Below, one piece after another: positions 17,012-26,665 of a DNA stretch of 29,497 nucleotides. Position 1 is the first letter of the stretch. Each line of letters begins with the position of its first letter. The DNA lies in NCBI GenBank assembly GCA_023128035.1, contig JAGMES010000046.1, forward strand, positions 1 to 29,497, given 5' to 3'. Position numbers and translations under genes: made by a program. The DNA comes from Halanaerobiales bacterium (GTDB lineage: Bacteria; Bacillota_F; Halanaerobiia; DY22613). The notes under the pieces were generated by a model. That model saw only the letters and a list, made by a program, of their open reading frames with translations, ran no database searches and was not told where the DNA came from.

Positions 17012-18052
17012 ATGGGTTTTCAATTCAATAAAAACCTATATGACGATAATGTTAGACAAAAATATCTTGAAGCAGAAAGAGCGCGAGATTCAATCTACCA
17101 GAAATATCCTGATATAAAAGAGGTAGATCAATATCGTCAGAAACTAAAAAAAGAATACCGTTTATTACAGGTTCAACAGCTCTTAAGTAAATCTGATTCT
17201 ACCAAAAACGCCACCCATTCTCTAGATAATCTAGCAGAAGAAATTAAGGCTCTTGAGCAAAAATACCAATGCCTTTTAGAAAACTATACTATTCCAACTA
17301 ACTTTAAAGAGCCAAAATGGGATTGTCCTCAATGCATGGATACAGGACGTATCCTCAAAAATGGAGTAAGTTTTCCTTGTACTTGTACTTTTAAACATCG
17401 CCGTGAATTTCTCCTAAATAGATCTGGATTATCCAAAAAGTTAGAAATGTCTAGTTTTCAAAATTTAGATTTAAACCTTTACACCACAGAACCAATGGAA
17501 AATTCACCTAAACGATCTATTCGAAAAAACGCAGAGTTAGTTTTTGATGCTGCAAAAAAATTTGCTTATAATTTCGAGGAAAATACCAACATGCGTGGTC
17601 TTTTTATTGATGGGCATGTTGGTAGCGGTAAATCATATCTCTTGGGATGTATAACCAACTATCTAATTGACCGTGATATTGAAGTTCAATATGTAGTCTA
17701 TGGCGATTTAATTCAAACCATTAAATCTAGTTTCAATTCTAACAGTCAGATTAATTCAGATGAAATTTTAAAGGAATTACAAAACGTTCCTGTCCTTTTA
17801 ATTGATGATCTAGGAACAGAATATATTACCGATTTCACTAGTTCCATACTCTATCAAATTATAGATAAACGATACCGTGAAGAACGCCCATTTATCATTA
17901 CTTCAAATTTTAGCTCTAATGAACTATCTCATCGTATGAGCATTATGGGAGAACGAATTTTTGATAGAATTATTGAAACCTGCCGCTATTTTCAATTAGT
18001 TGGAAATGTACGTGATAAAATTGTCTTTTCAAGACGAGGAGCTGATCAATAA
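17012..18052 (+). CDS. dnaI: DnaI/DnaC-type helicase loader ATPase
   Basis: A 346-residue AAA+ protein. The N-terminal 100 residues are coiled and helical. A zinc-binding cluster follows (CPQC at 105-108, CTC at 123-125), then Walker A GHVGSGKS (201-208) and Walker B VLLIDDLGTE (261-270). This is the order of Bacillus DnaI, where the zinc domain holds the DnaB helicase and the AAA+ domain drives ring loading on single-stranded DNA. A GGAGGAA site precedes the ATG. The stop overlaps the ATG of the helicase gene by one base (TAATG), which couples loader and helicase translation. A phage origin is possible for such loaders, but the intact operon next to biosynthetic genes favours a chromosomal role. 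Confidence 0.9.
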   Translation: MGFQFNKNLYDDNVRQKYLEAERARDSIYQKYPDIKEVDQYRQKLKKEYRLLQVQQLLSKSDSTKNATHSLDNLAEEIKALEQKYQCLLENYTIPTNFKEPKWDCPQCMDTGRILKNGVSFPCTCTFKHRREFLLNRSGLSKKLEMSSFQNLDLNLYTTEPMENSPKRSIRKNAELVFDAAKKFAYNFEENTNMRGLFIDGHVGSGKSYLLGCITNYLIDRDIEVQYVVYGDLIQTIKSSFNSNSQINSDEILKELQNVPVLLIDDLGTEYITDFTSSILYQIIDKRYREERPFIITSNFSSNELSHRMSIMGERIFDRIIETCRYFQLVGNVRDKIVFSRRGADQ

Positions 18053-19452
18053 TGGCGATTGAAAAATCTCAACTACCAAAAAATAATTTACAATTAAAGT
18101 TGGATATCCATCGTCAAGAATTCCAGATCCTTGGAATTCTCCTTCAACACCCTGAAAAATTTGATGAACTTGCAGACTCTCTAAAACCTGAGCATTTCAC
18201 CAACTCTCGCACCAAAATAATATATGAGATGTTATTAGAACAATATCGAGCTAATGGTCGCCTTTCAAGAACCAAACTCTACATTCAGCTAAAAAAAGAA
18301 GGGATCTTCAATGATCCTGATGAGCTGATTGAAGAATTAACCAGTGGTTATGCTTCCCTTTCTGAATTAGAACCTACTGTTGAATTGATCAAAACCCATT
18401 ATCATAAAAATCAATTAATCAAAGCAGCTCAAATAATTGAAAAAACGGTTCAGGAAGAAAATTTAACAATAGATCAATACCAGACTAAGGCTCAAGAAGT
18501 AATTTTTAAAGCAACTACAGAAATTGCAGATGTAAATAAACACGTTTACACTATGGACGAAGCACTTTTAGAGGCCTTTGAGGCCTATATAAATCGAAAA
18601 CATGGCGAAGTTGATGCTGGCCTTAGAACAGGTTTTATGACCCTTGATAAGCTAATTGGAGGCTTTAAAAAAGGACATTTAAACATCGTTGCTGCTGGTA
18701 CTTCTATGGGAAAAACTACTTTTGCTCTAAATATTGCTCAAAATATTTTAAAACGTAAAGAATCTGTTGGCATAATCAGTCTGGAGATGGATGCAGTTGA
18801 GATTATCGATCGGATGATAATCAGTGAAGCTTCGGTACATGGTTGGAAATTCGCTCAAGGCGAAACTAACGATGAAGAAGATCAACGTATCTCTCAAGCC
18901 CTTGATCGACTTCATAGTTTACCACTGCTAATCTCTGACGAAAGGGGCATAAATTTTTCTCAAATTCGCGCCCGTCTGCGTAAATTCAAATCAGAGATGG
19001 ATAAATTATCTCTTGTAATCATAGACTATTTACAATTAATCTCACTATCAGAAGCCAATAAGAACGAATCTACAGCCAGACAAGTTGGTCAATTGGTCGT
19101 ACAATTGCGTAACTTAGCTTCTGAATTAGAATGTCCCATCATCCTTCTTTCTCAAATTAGCCGTAGCTTTGCTTCTAGACAAGATAAACGTCCTGTTCTA
19201 TCTGACCTTCGTGATTCAGGAAATATCGAGGAGGTTGCAGATAGTGTAATGTTCCTTTATCGTCATGCACACACTAGTATTGGTGCTCGAGAAAAAGCCC
19301 GAGAAGAAGGAACTGAGAACCATGCTGAAGTAATTATAGCAAAATCAAGGACTGGCTCTACAGGGGCTGCTACCCTCCTCTTTGAAGGCGAATATACTCG
19401 TTTCCTGGATCCAGAAAATCTCTCTTATGAAGGAATGATGCCAGGTGAATGA
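18052..19452 (+). CDS. dnaB: Replicative DNA helicase DnaB
   Basis: A 466-residue DnaB-family helicase (DnaC in Bacillus naming) that forms the hexameric ring unwinding the replication fork. The N-terminal helical domain (about 15-130) is followed by a linker and a RecA-like motor with Walker A AAGTSMGKTT (214-223), Walker B LVIIDYLQLI (321-330) and the DnaB signature LSDLRDSGNIEEVADSV. Length is normal. It starts on the last base of dnaI. The N-terminal domain is divergent from the usual ETEAERAVLG form, so it may be a second, accessory DnaB. A 57-residue gene overlaps its end. Confidence 0.93.
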   Translation: MAIEKSQLPKNNLQLKLDIHRQEFQILGILLQHPEKFDELADSLKPEHFTNSRTKIIYEMLLEQYRANGRLSRTKLYIQLKKEGIFNDPDELIEELTSGYASLSELEPTVELIKTHYHKNQLIKAAQIIEKTVQEENLTIDQYQTKAQEVIFKATTEIADVNKHVYTMDEALLEAFEAYINRKHGEVDAGLRTGFMTLDKLIGGFKKGHLNIVAAGTSMGKTTFALNIAQNILKRKESVGIISLEMDAVEIIDRMIISEASVHGWKFAQGETNDEEDQRISQALDRLHSLPLLISDERGINFSQIRARLRKFKSEMDKLSLVIIDYLQLISLSEANKNESTARQVGQLVVQLRNLASELECPIILLSQISRSFASRQDKRPVLSDLRDSGNIEEVADSVMFLYRHAHTSIGAREKAREEGTENHAEVIIAKSRTGSTGAATLLFEGEYTRFLDPENLSYEGMMPGE

Positions 19453-19618
19453 AAATGAATTGAAATTTTGCATACACTTTACTGAAGCTTATTTAGCCCT
19501 TTATGAACATGGATTAATAACAGAAGAACAACTTGAAAAAGTGATTAACTTAATTGATCGGTTAAATGATTATCCACCAGAACTTTTTGAAGAAAGGCTT
19601 ATGAAAATATTTAAGTAG
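19445..19618 (+). CDS. 57-residue protein of unknown function
   Basis: A short frame starting at a GTG that overlaps the dnaB stop by 8 bases and ending in TAG just before the terminator at 19623. AAGGA lies about 12 bases before the GTG. The predicted product is acidic and fully helical, with EEQLEKVINLIDRL and DYPPELFEERLMKIF. It has no cysteine pair, signal or membrane segment. Coding is supported by its position between dnaB and the terminator and by its protein-like composition. I do not recognise a family. A partner of DnaB or DnaI is one possibility, based on position alone. Confidence 0.6.
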   Translation: MNENELKFCIHFTEAYLALYEHGLITEEQLEKVINLIDRLNDYPPELFEERLMKIFK

Positions 19619-19622
19619 AATA

Positions 19623-19656
19623 AAACCCCTATAAATAATATTATTTATAGGGGTTT
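19623..19656. terminator. Palindromic terminator between convergent units
   Basis: A perfect 34-base palindrome (17-bp arms starting AAACCCCTATAAATAAT). It lies 4 bases after the small gene on the plus strand and 56 bases after the last frame of the minus-strand megasynthase. The T-tracts are short on both sides. It probably ends transcription from both directions. Confidence 0.8.
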
Positions 19657-19712
19657 CATTTATAATTACGTATTTCATTCTTCAATGATAGAGTGCATTT
19701 TACCTTGTATTC

Positions 19713-20228
19713 CTATAACAGCTCGAAATCATCATTATCTTTGTCAATCCTAACCATAACTAAATCACGGATAACCATACATAAAAGATTATTTGCATCA
19801 ATAATTTCAATATCAAAGTGTACAAGATCACCCTCTTGCTCCAGCAACTTTGTATATGCATATACTTTCTCGTGTTTCACAAAAGGACGGTATAGAATAC
19901 TTTCGGTAATTTTTCTTGGAACACAAATATATCCGTCCTGATGATAATCTAATAAAATTGTATTTCGGCATGCATTATCCAAAAGTATTGGTGAAATAAT
20001 AGTTTCAGGGAATAAAGTATGGGCAAAAATACCATGGTTATCTGGAACAATCGCTTCAATAATAGCCTCATTTTTACCAACATAACCTGCATAAGTAATG
20101 TGTAAGAAAGCTGGTCCAAAGTAAATGAACTTTTCTGCTTGAGTATAGAATTTATCAAGATCCATTGGTATTGATTTTTCTAATACCCCATTCAACTGAA
20201 TAGAAGGTTTAGGAACATCTACTTTCTC
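19713..20228 (-). pseudogene. Second hotdog of the dehydratase
   Basis: The frame opens near 20228 and reads through EKVDVPKPSIQ into YFGPAFLHI, the usual start of the second DH hotdog, then LLDNACRNT with the conserved catalytic Asp. It stops at 19713, which is probably the natural end of the megasynthase because the palindromic terminator follows 56 bases later. A single-base type frameshift separates it from the first hotdog. Confidence 0.75.
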
Positions 20229-20908
20229 TGTACTGAAAAGAACTCTACCATTTGAGTGTACTCTATCTTTTCTAAAACTACACCTTTTGAGTTAGTGAAA
20301 TCTGACTTTAATTTTGTGCTAATTTCAATTTCTGTAGGAGTTATCTTCTCATAAGTACCAATCGCTCTAAGAATTAGTGGATTTTTTTCAAAATGTTTAA
20401 TAAATTTCATGAAATTAACGTCATATAGTTTTGTTAAAGGTAATTTATTCCCTATTTTTTCCACCATAGTTCTAGCAAGTTGTAGGAAAGTTTCCACATG
20501 TAATACTCCAGGATATACATAGTCTCCATCTACCCTATGATCTAACAAGAAAAGATCCTCATCTAAATGAATTTCATTCGTTACTATCATAGATTTACCT
20601 TCTTCGAATTTGGTTACCCTTTCAAGCAAATTATTTCTCGTACGATCACTGATCATTCCATCTTCCTTATAGATTGCAACAACTTCTTTTCTCTCTTGAT
20701 CTAAAAAATCAAGTTGGCCTAGTGGACTATTTGTACCTAAACTACCGAAAATTAATACTTCTGGACATCCAGCATCAAAAATTAGTTCTCTCATAAATTT
20801 CTGAACACCTTCAGCTACACTCAAATAAGTTAGACCACGTTGCCCTTCCTGAACACGGCGGACATCTTCAATTGCAGCCATTCCAACTTCTCCCCATGCA
20901 GTCCATCC
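20219..20908 (-). pseudogene. KR C-terminus and first hotdog of the dehydratase
   Basis: In a new frame, WTAWGEVGMA restarts the C-terminal KR signature, followed by SVAEGVQKFMREL. The N-terminal hotdog of a PKS dehydratase follows, with the catalytic His in DHRVDGDYVYPG (HxxxGxxxxP). The frame ends near 20219 in residues not typical of a DH end, and the second hotdog continues in another frame. No ribosome binding site supports independent translation. Confidence 0.78.
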
Positions 20909-23640
20909 ATTCCAAAACGTCCTGATATAGAACCAAAGTTTATAAAAAATTTGATAGAGTCATCTTTAATCTCATTATATAAGTTATACATTCCGTTAAC
21001 TTTCACTCTAACAACATTTAAAGTGTGTTGAACTGGTTTTTTAGGTATAGATCCAAAAGATTCTAAACCTGCTCCATGAACAATACCATCTATTTTTCCG
21101 TACTTTTTCTTGATATCCTTAATCAATATTTTTACTGCTTCTCTATCTGCAACATCACACGCAACATAAGAAACTTTATAATTTTGCTGTTGCAAGTCAT
21201 ATAAGTTAGAATACAGTTTTCTTGCACGAGCTAGTTTAACATATTCTCTTTCAATTAAAATCGGTGTTGCCTTTGGATTTTCTCTTTTCATTTTCTTAAG
21301 AAATTCAATTCTGTACTGAACAAATTCCTCTTCACTCATCTTAATCCAATCTTCATCCCAAGTAGGGATAGAAGTACGACCTGTTATAATAATATGTGGA
21401 TTATGCAATTTTGCTAATCCTTTAACACATTCATAAATAATACCCCTACCCCCACCCGATACGATGATTACACTGTTATCATCAATATCAAGAGCCTTAG
21501 ATTGTTCCTTAATATCTAATTTCTTAGGGATTACCTGAATCGTCTTTCTTCTTCTTTCTGTGTATCCAATCTCAATTAAATTCTCATTCAAACTAAACTC
21601 TTTTATCAGTATTTTTGCAACATCTGCTGGAGAATCCAATATCGTAAAATCAACAATTTTTGCAGTTACATCTAGTTCTTTTTGAAGGCTCTTAAAAAAT
21701 CCAGCCAGCAAAGCACCCATAGGGTTATCACTTGTAGAACTTTCAAGTCCAAAAACTCCACCAATATTGGTTGCTCCAAAACATCCACACTCAAGTTCTG
21801 ATTTTTCCCAATCAGAATAAAATACCTTACTTGCAAAGAATTGAACCCGGAAATTCTTTTCCGTTTCAATACTCCATTCCTCTGGTGTAAGTTTACTCAT
21901 AGAGATTTCTTTTAAAGAATATAAGTTAATCATACCATGAACCACATTCAAGATATTCTTAGCTTCCTGGAATGTTCTCAATAAACCAGAACCAATTTCG
22001 CCATCATCTGACCAGTTAATCTGAACTGTAGGTACTTCATAAGTATTAGAACTATCGGCAACAACGCATACCTTAACATTTTTCTCTTGTAAAAGTTTTA
22101 CTAATTCTTTAGTTAAATTACCATCTAGCTGGTCTTCTACAATGACAAAGTTTTTACCTTCTAACTTAAATGGTTTCCCTTTAGTTTCGTCATAAACTTT
22201 CTCCATGGTTACTGATACATACCTTAAAGTTTTATCCTCACCAGTATAAAGCTCTTCTATCACTTTTTTGGGATCAAGTTTTTCCTTCTCAATAAAAGAA
22301 GTCTCCCTCTCAACATTGTTATTAACCTGTCCCATGGTAAATTCTATAATCTTGTTAATTGTATTTAAATCTTTAATATTGATATCTTCACGCTGTTCAA
22401 ATACATACTTTTCACGTACCTGACCAATAATTTCTGCTTGTTTTACTGAGTCTATCCCTAAATCTGCTTCTAAATCAAAATCTCCTTCCAACATATCTGC
22501 TGGATAGCCTGTCTTTGCCTGAATTATCTCATATACTGTTTCTGATACTTCATCATGGCTTATATTTGCCTCTACTTTTTTAGATTCTAATGCAGGAGCT
22601 ACTTCAATAGAAATACCTTTTTTCTCTGTAATTATTTCAAAAATTTCCCTTAAAGTAATCTCTTTTACATTGCTTAATTCATCTTCTGATAATTCATATT
22701 CTTTTCGAATATGTGAAACAATATCTGACAATGTAAAACTATTAATTGCCAAACCCATATGCAAGGTTTTATCAAAATCAATAACTGAATGAGGATAACC
22801 AGTATATCTATTGGCGATACGTAATAGTTCATCTTTCAAAAGATCTGCATCTGTTTTAACTGAAATAATACTGCTCATATCTTCTCTCCCTTTCATAATA
22901 ACTTTATGAACCTTTAAATATGCTTTTAATCTATCAAAGGAAACCAAATCTCCTAAAGAAGGCTTATTTGAACAAATACTAATAATCTCTTCATCATCTA
23001 AAATTTTCTTAACCAATTTGGTCAGGATATCTCTTGGACCCACTTCAATATAAATACGGATCTTAAAATCTTTAAAGATCTTTTTTATAGTATCCATAAA
23101 ACTAAATGGCGTAACTAATTGACTGGCTAGAAAAGCTGGCATCTTACCAGAAAGGATAAAGTCCTTATCATAAATCTGACCATTTATAGTTGATAATACT
23201 GAAACTTTAGGAGCATTCCAAGTATTTAATTTAAGCTTCTCTTCAAAATATGCAAGTGCTGGTCTTAACAATTCAGAATGAAAAGCATGAGACACAGGTA
23301 AAACACGACCTCCAATTTTTTCTTCCTCGCAATGCTTTTCAATTTCTCTAATAGCTTTTAAATCACCAGAAACAACTATTTGATCTGGAGCATTTACCAG
23401 ACTAATTGTATAATAATCAGATACACCAGCAAATACTTTTCGCAGAACAGGATCATCCTGAGTAGTAGAAATACTAATCATACCACCACGTTTTTTTCCT
23501 TCAATTTGGTTCAATGCCATGGCACGATAATATGTAGTCCGAAATCCGTCTTCAAATGATAACACTCCACTAGCTGCTAAAGCTGGAATTTCACCAAGAC
23601 TATGACCTAAATAAAGATCAGCTTTAATTCCTATACTCTC
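20830..23640 (-). pseudogene. AT - ACP - ACP - KR segment of the megasynthase
   Basis: The longest surviving frame (911 codons from the ATG at 23565, with Fic-free AT sequence readable up to about 23635). The acyltransferase serine lies upstream of that ATG in GHSLGE (near 23593-23607). HAFHS follows and suggests malonyl specificity. ACP1 has the phosphopantetheine serine in GLAINSF, with Asn in place of the usual Asp. ACP2 has a standard LGIDSVKQ. A structural KR half (NIGGVFGLES) and the nucleotide-binding SGGGRGI (about 703-709) follow, then FGSISGRFGM. There the catalytic Tyr region is missing and the frame shifts, so the last 25 residues are spurious. Confidence 0.8.
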
Positions 23641-24274
23641 ACAAAGAAGAATCTATAAACATATTTACTCCATGCACATTAAAATAATTAGCAATTCTTC
23701 CAGCAACAATATTATCCATAAAACCAGGCAATGTATCTTCTTCTATCTTAGGTATATACTGACGAATTTGACTCTGTAGATCTGAGATTATTGACTCCTG
23801 TGTCTTAGAATCTAAATTCTTAAATTCAGGCATATTCTTCAAAATTTGAACATACTCTTCTTGACGAATACGTAGATTAGCCAAAATACTAGATTCCATA
23901 CCTTGCATACCACCAACATATACAGCCGTTCTAGCAGGTACCAATTTATCTTTACCATAATCATCAATAGCTTCATCAGCTGCCATTAATTGTCCATTGT
24001 CAATCTGTCCCAAAACATTAGGCGGAATCCTAAACTTCATCCAGGGAAATTCAAAATTCTCAATAAAACTTCCCAAAACTTCTTTTTCATTAAATGCATC
24101 CGAGAATATTTTATTTACATCTTCATTCCAGCGTCCCTCGGGAAAAGTACTAAAAAGTTTGTTAGATTGATTAATTGTATTCCAATATTCTTCTACATTA
24201 TTTGCTCTACCGTTAATACAACCCACACCTACAATTGCAATCTCAGTATCTTCCTGTTTAACATCACTTGATAA
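23639..24274 (-). pseudogene. Second ketosynthase or chain length factor domain, C-terminal half lost
   Basis: It starts in the same frame as KS1, directly after a TAA, with DTEIAIVGVGCINGRANNVEEYW, the usual KS opening. About 200 residues follow, up to HGVNMFIDSS, the position just before the active-site Cys (or the Gln of a chain length factor). There the sequence jumps to the middle of an acyltransferase and stops at TGA. Because the diagnostic residue is deleted, KS and CLF cannot be told apart. The tandem KS-KS order favours CLF by analogy with PUFA and glycolipid synthases. Confidence 0.8.
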
Positions 24275-25735
24275 TTATTCCAGTTTTTCTACCAATTCTT
24301 TATGATATTCTTCTAAATACTCTTCTACAACAATATTAGCATTTACACCACCAAAGCCAAACGCATTAACACTACATCTTCTTGGTGTATTATTTGGTTT
24401 TTTATCCCATTTTTTAGCTTCTTTGTTCACATAAAATGGTGAGTTTTCAAGATTCATTTTAGGATTTGGTTCTGTAAAATTATGAATAGGTGGCATCAGA
24501 TCATTCTCAAAGGCTTTTAGAACTTTTATCAAATTAGCCATACCTGCAGCTGAAAATGTATGCCCAATTTGTGATTTAACAGAACTGATAGCTACAGAAT
24601 TTTTACGAAAATCTTCACCTTCAAATATGCTTTTTAATGTATTGAGTTCTACCGCATCTCCTACAGGTGTTGCAGTAGCATGAGCTTCAAAGTAATCAAT
24701 ATCTACTGGTTTCAATCCAACTCTATTTAAAGACTCTTTAATACATCTGGCTTGTCCCTCAGAACTTGGAGCATAGATAGCCTTTCCTTTACCATCACTA
24801 GAAACTCCACTTCCACAAATAACACCAAAAATTCTATCATTATCTCTAATAGCATCATCAAGACGCTTCAAAATTATTGTTCCAACACCTTCTCCTGGAA
24901 TTAAACCATTTGCTGAAATATCTAATGGTGCACTGTGAGTACCAGAAATACCACCAATCTTAGCAAAACTCAAATTACCAGTTACATTCAAACTACCTAA
25001 AACTGCTGAAGCTATGACAACATCACAGGTTTTATCATGTAAAACCTTAATCATTTCATTTATTACTAGAGCACCCGCTGAACAAGCTCCGTCAATTATT
25101 TGAACTTCACCTTTAATTCCCAAAAAATCAGTTACATTTTTAGCTAATGCACTATTAGAAGCAGTTTTAAAATTAGAAGCATCTAATTTTGCAAATTTAG
25201 TTTCGACCTCTTCAAAAAACTTTTTCTCTATCTCTTTTTTAACTTCACTATCAAGCTTTTGAAAGTCATCACTTTGTTGAAGATAATAAAATGCTTCTTT
25301 AGCCCGATAGTTCAATGATGTTTCAGGGAAAAAATCGTCTCCCAACATATTTCCTAATGCGAAGGCTGTCGTTTCAAGGTTAATTTCTTTTGGATCTATA
25401 TCAGAAGAAGCAAAAGCCTGTAAAACTGTATCTAAAACCATTAAATTACATCTATTGAAATATTCAATGTCTTCAGCTTTAATATTAAATTTATCATATG
25501 GAAACTGATAATTGTCAATAATTCCACTTAGTTTACAATATGTTTTATCTAAAGCACTACGATCTTCATCGTAATAATATTCCCAATTCCAAATTTCTTT
25601 TGGTATTTCACTGATTCCTGATTTTCCCGACAAAACATTTTTCTAAAATTTCTCACTATCATATCCATCTGGTGGATAAACACATCCATGTCCTATAATT
25701 GTAATTGGATAAAATTCACATTTTTTATTCATCAT
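24275..25735 (-). pseudogene. First ketosynthase domain with premature TAG
   Basis: The condensing domain. Translation from the ATG at 25735 gives ITIIGHGCVYPPDGYDSEKF, the normal KS N-terminus, then TAG at 25643-25645 exactly where the family has Trp (FWKNVLSGKSG). The frame then continues open to TAA at 24275. The active-site Cys in DGACSAG, His in EAHATATPVGD and His in SVKSQIGHTFSAAG are all intact. The piece after the stop can only be started from a TTG at 25633 without a good ribosome binding site. Elsewhere the domain is well preserved, so the nonsense change is likely recent. Confidence 0.85.
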
Positions 25736-25787
25736 TTAACCTCCGATACATCTTAGTGTTATTAAGTTTTATTTACTAATTCATAAA

Positions 25788-26645
25788 TTATAACCAAACA
25801 ACTTCTCCCCTTTCACGCGCAACTGTCTTCTTAAAAGTTAATTTTGGATAACCAACAGTTATAGCCCCAAATACTTTATGATTTTTAGGTATTTTTAAAA
25901 ATTTCGCTAAAACTTTAGGTACTCCAGTTGCATACCCAATGATACAGGTACCCAATCCCATAGTCTGTGCTTGTATCATCATATAATCCTGAGATGCAAG
26001 ACAGTTATCTTTAGCCATGATATTTCCCTTTGGAGCATAAATAAAGATAACATGAGGTGCACCCCTAAAAACTGGCTTTTCTCCTTTTTCAGCGAGTTCA
26101 ATTAATCCCTTGAAATCTAGCACAACTTTTTCTAATTCTCTCATTAAATTTGGTGTAAAGAGAGAACAAATTTTTCTCATCACTGGATTCATCCAAAATA
26201 ATAAATTTTTATAACTTTCTACAATTTTATTTTCCAAATGTTGAATTAAATTCTGATCAGAAAGAACAATAAAATCTCTTTCCTGAGAGTTATTATCACT
26301 AGGAGCCATCCTACCAACCTTTAATAACCGTTCAATCTTCTCTTTTTCTACAACTTTGTCCGAAAAACGTCTGATCGAACGTTTCGCACCAAGAAAATTC
26401 TCCATTGCATCATCTGTAATCTCTACAGCTTTTTTAATAGGTATAAATTGTTCCATATCCATCTTATGATGAACAATTGCATCAGAAGGACAAAGAGCTA
26501 CACAATGACCGCATTTAATACATTTTTCAGGTTTCACAGCCTCTGGAGTATTTTTCTTTCCTCTATTAACCAATACACCTTCAACACAACCTTCTACACA
26601 AATCCCACACCCAATACACATATCTTTGCTAAAACTTATAATCAC
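25788..26645 (-). CDS. Ferredoxin-nitroreductase fusion
   Basis: A 285-residue protein. Two 4Fe-4S clusters come first (CIGCGICVEGC near residues 10-20 and CIKCGHCVALC near 42-52), then a nitroreductase-like FMN domain from about residue 85 (KRSIRRFSDK, then GRMAPSDNNSQ). Such fusions are common in anaerobes and pass electrons from a ferredoxin centre to FMN for reduction of enones, nitro groups or quinones. The start is a GTG at 26645 with GGAGG 7 bases upstream. An ATG overlapping it reads straight into TGA and cannot be used. It lies 20 bases after the phosphopantetheinyl transferase and 52 bases before the megasynthase, so it may have been a reductive tailoring partner (an enoyl reductase is missing from the megasynthase). 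That role is inference. Confidence 0.85.
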   Translation of the reverse strand: MIISFSKDMCIGCGICVEGCVEGVLVNRGKKNTPEAVKPEKCIKCGHCVALCPSDAIVHHKMDMEQFIPIKKAVEITDDAMENFLGAKRSIRRFSDKVVEKEKIERLLKVGRMAPSDNNSQERDFIVLSDQNLIQHLENKIVESYKNLLFWMNPVMRKICSLFTPNLMRELEKVVLDFKGLIELAEKGEKPVFRGAPHVIFIYAPKGNIMAKDNCLASQDYMMIQAQTMGLGTCIIGYATGVPKVLAKFLKIPKNHKVFGAITVGYPKLTFKKTVARERGEVVWL

Positions 26646-26665
26646 ATTAAAACCTCCTAATGTTT

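Larger units (their letters stand above)
19713..25735 (-). pseudogene. Decayed polyketide/PUFA-type megasynthase: KS-KS(CLF)-AT-ACP-ACP-KR-DH
   Basis: The five frames on this strand are pieces of one gene. The original start is the ATG pair at 25735/25732 behind GGAGG. Domain order in the transcript is ketosynthase, second ketosynthase or chain length factor, acyltransferase, two acyl carrier proteins, ketoreductase with its structural half, and a double-hotdog dehydratase. The lesions are: TAG at 25643-25645 inside the first KS; TAA at 25275-1000 (that is, 24275-24277) between the two KS domains with the frame continuing on both sides; a deletion with frameshift near 23640 removing the end of KS2 and the start of AT; a deletion with frameshift near 20906 removing the KR catalytic Tyr; and a frameshift near 20222 in the DH. 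The phosphopantetheine serine motifs and the first KS triad remain. The layout resembles PUFA synthases and glycolipid synthases more than modular PKSs. The product is unknown, and it should be non-functional as read. Confidence 0.85.

Noticed and set aside
21672..21869. A 65-residue frame inside the KR region
   Set aside because: It is an out-of-frame shadow of the KR structural half.
25643..25645. Recoding of TAG as pyrrolysine in KS1
   Set aside because: The family has Trp here, and several other genes in the window (pckA, the small gene) end with TAG. The gene also has four other lesions, so a nonsense mutation is simpler.
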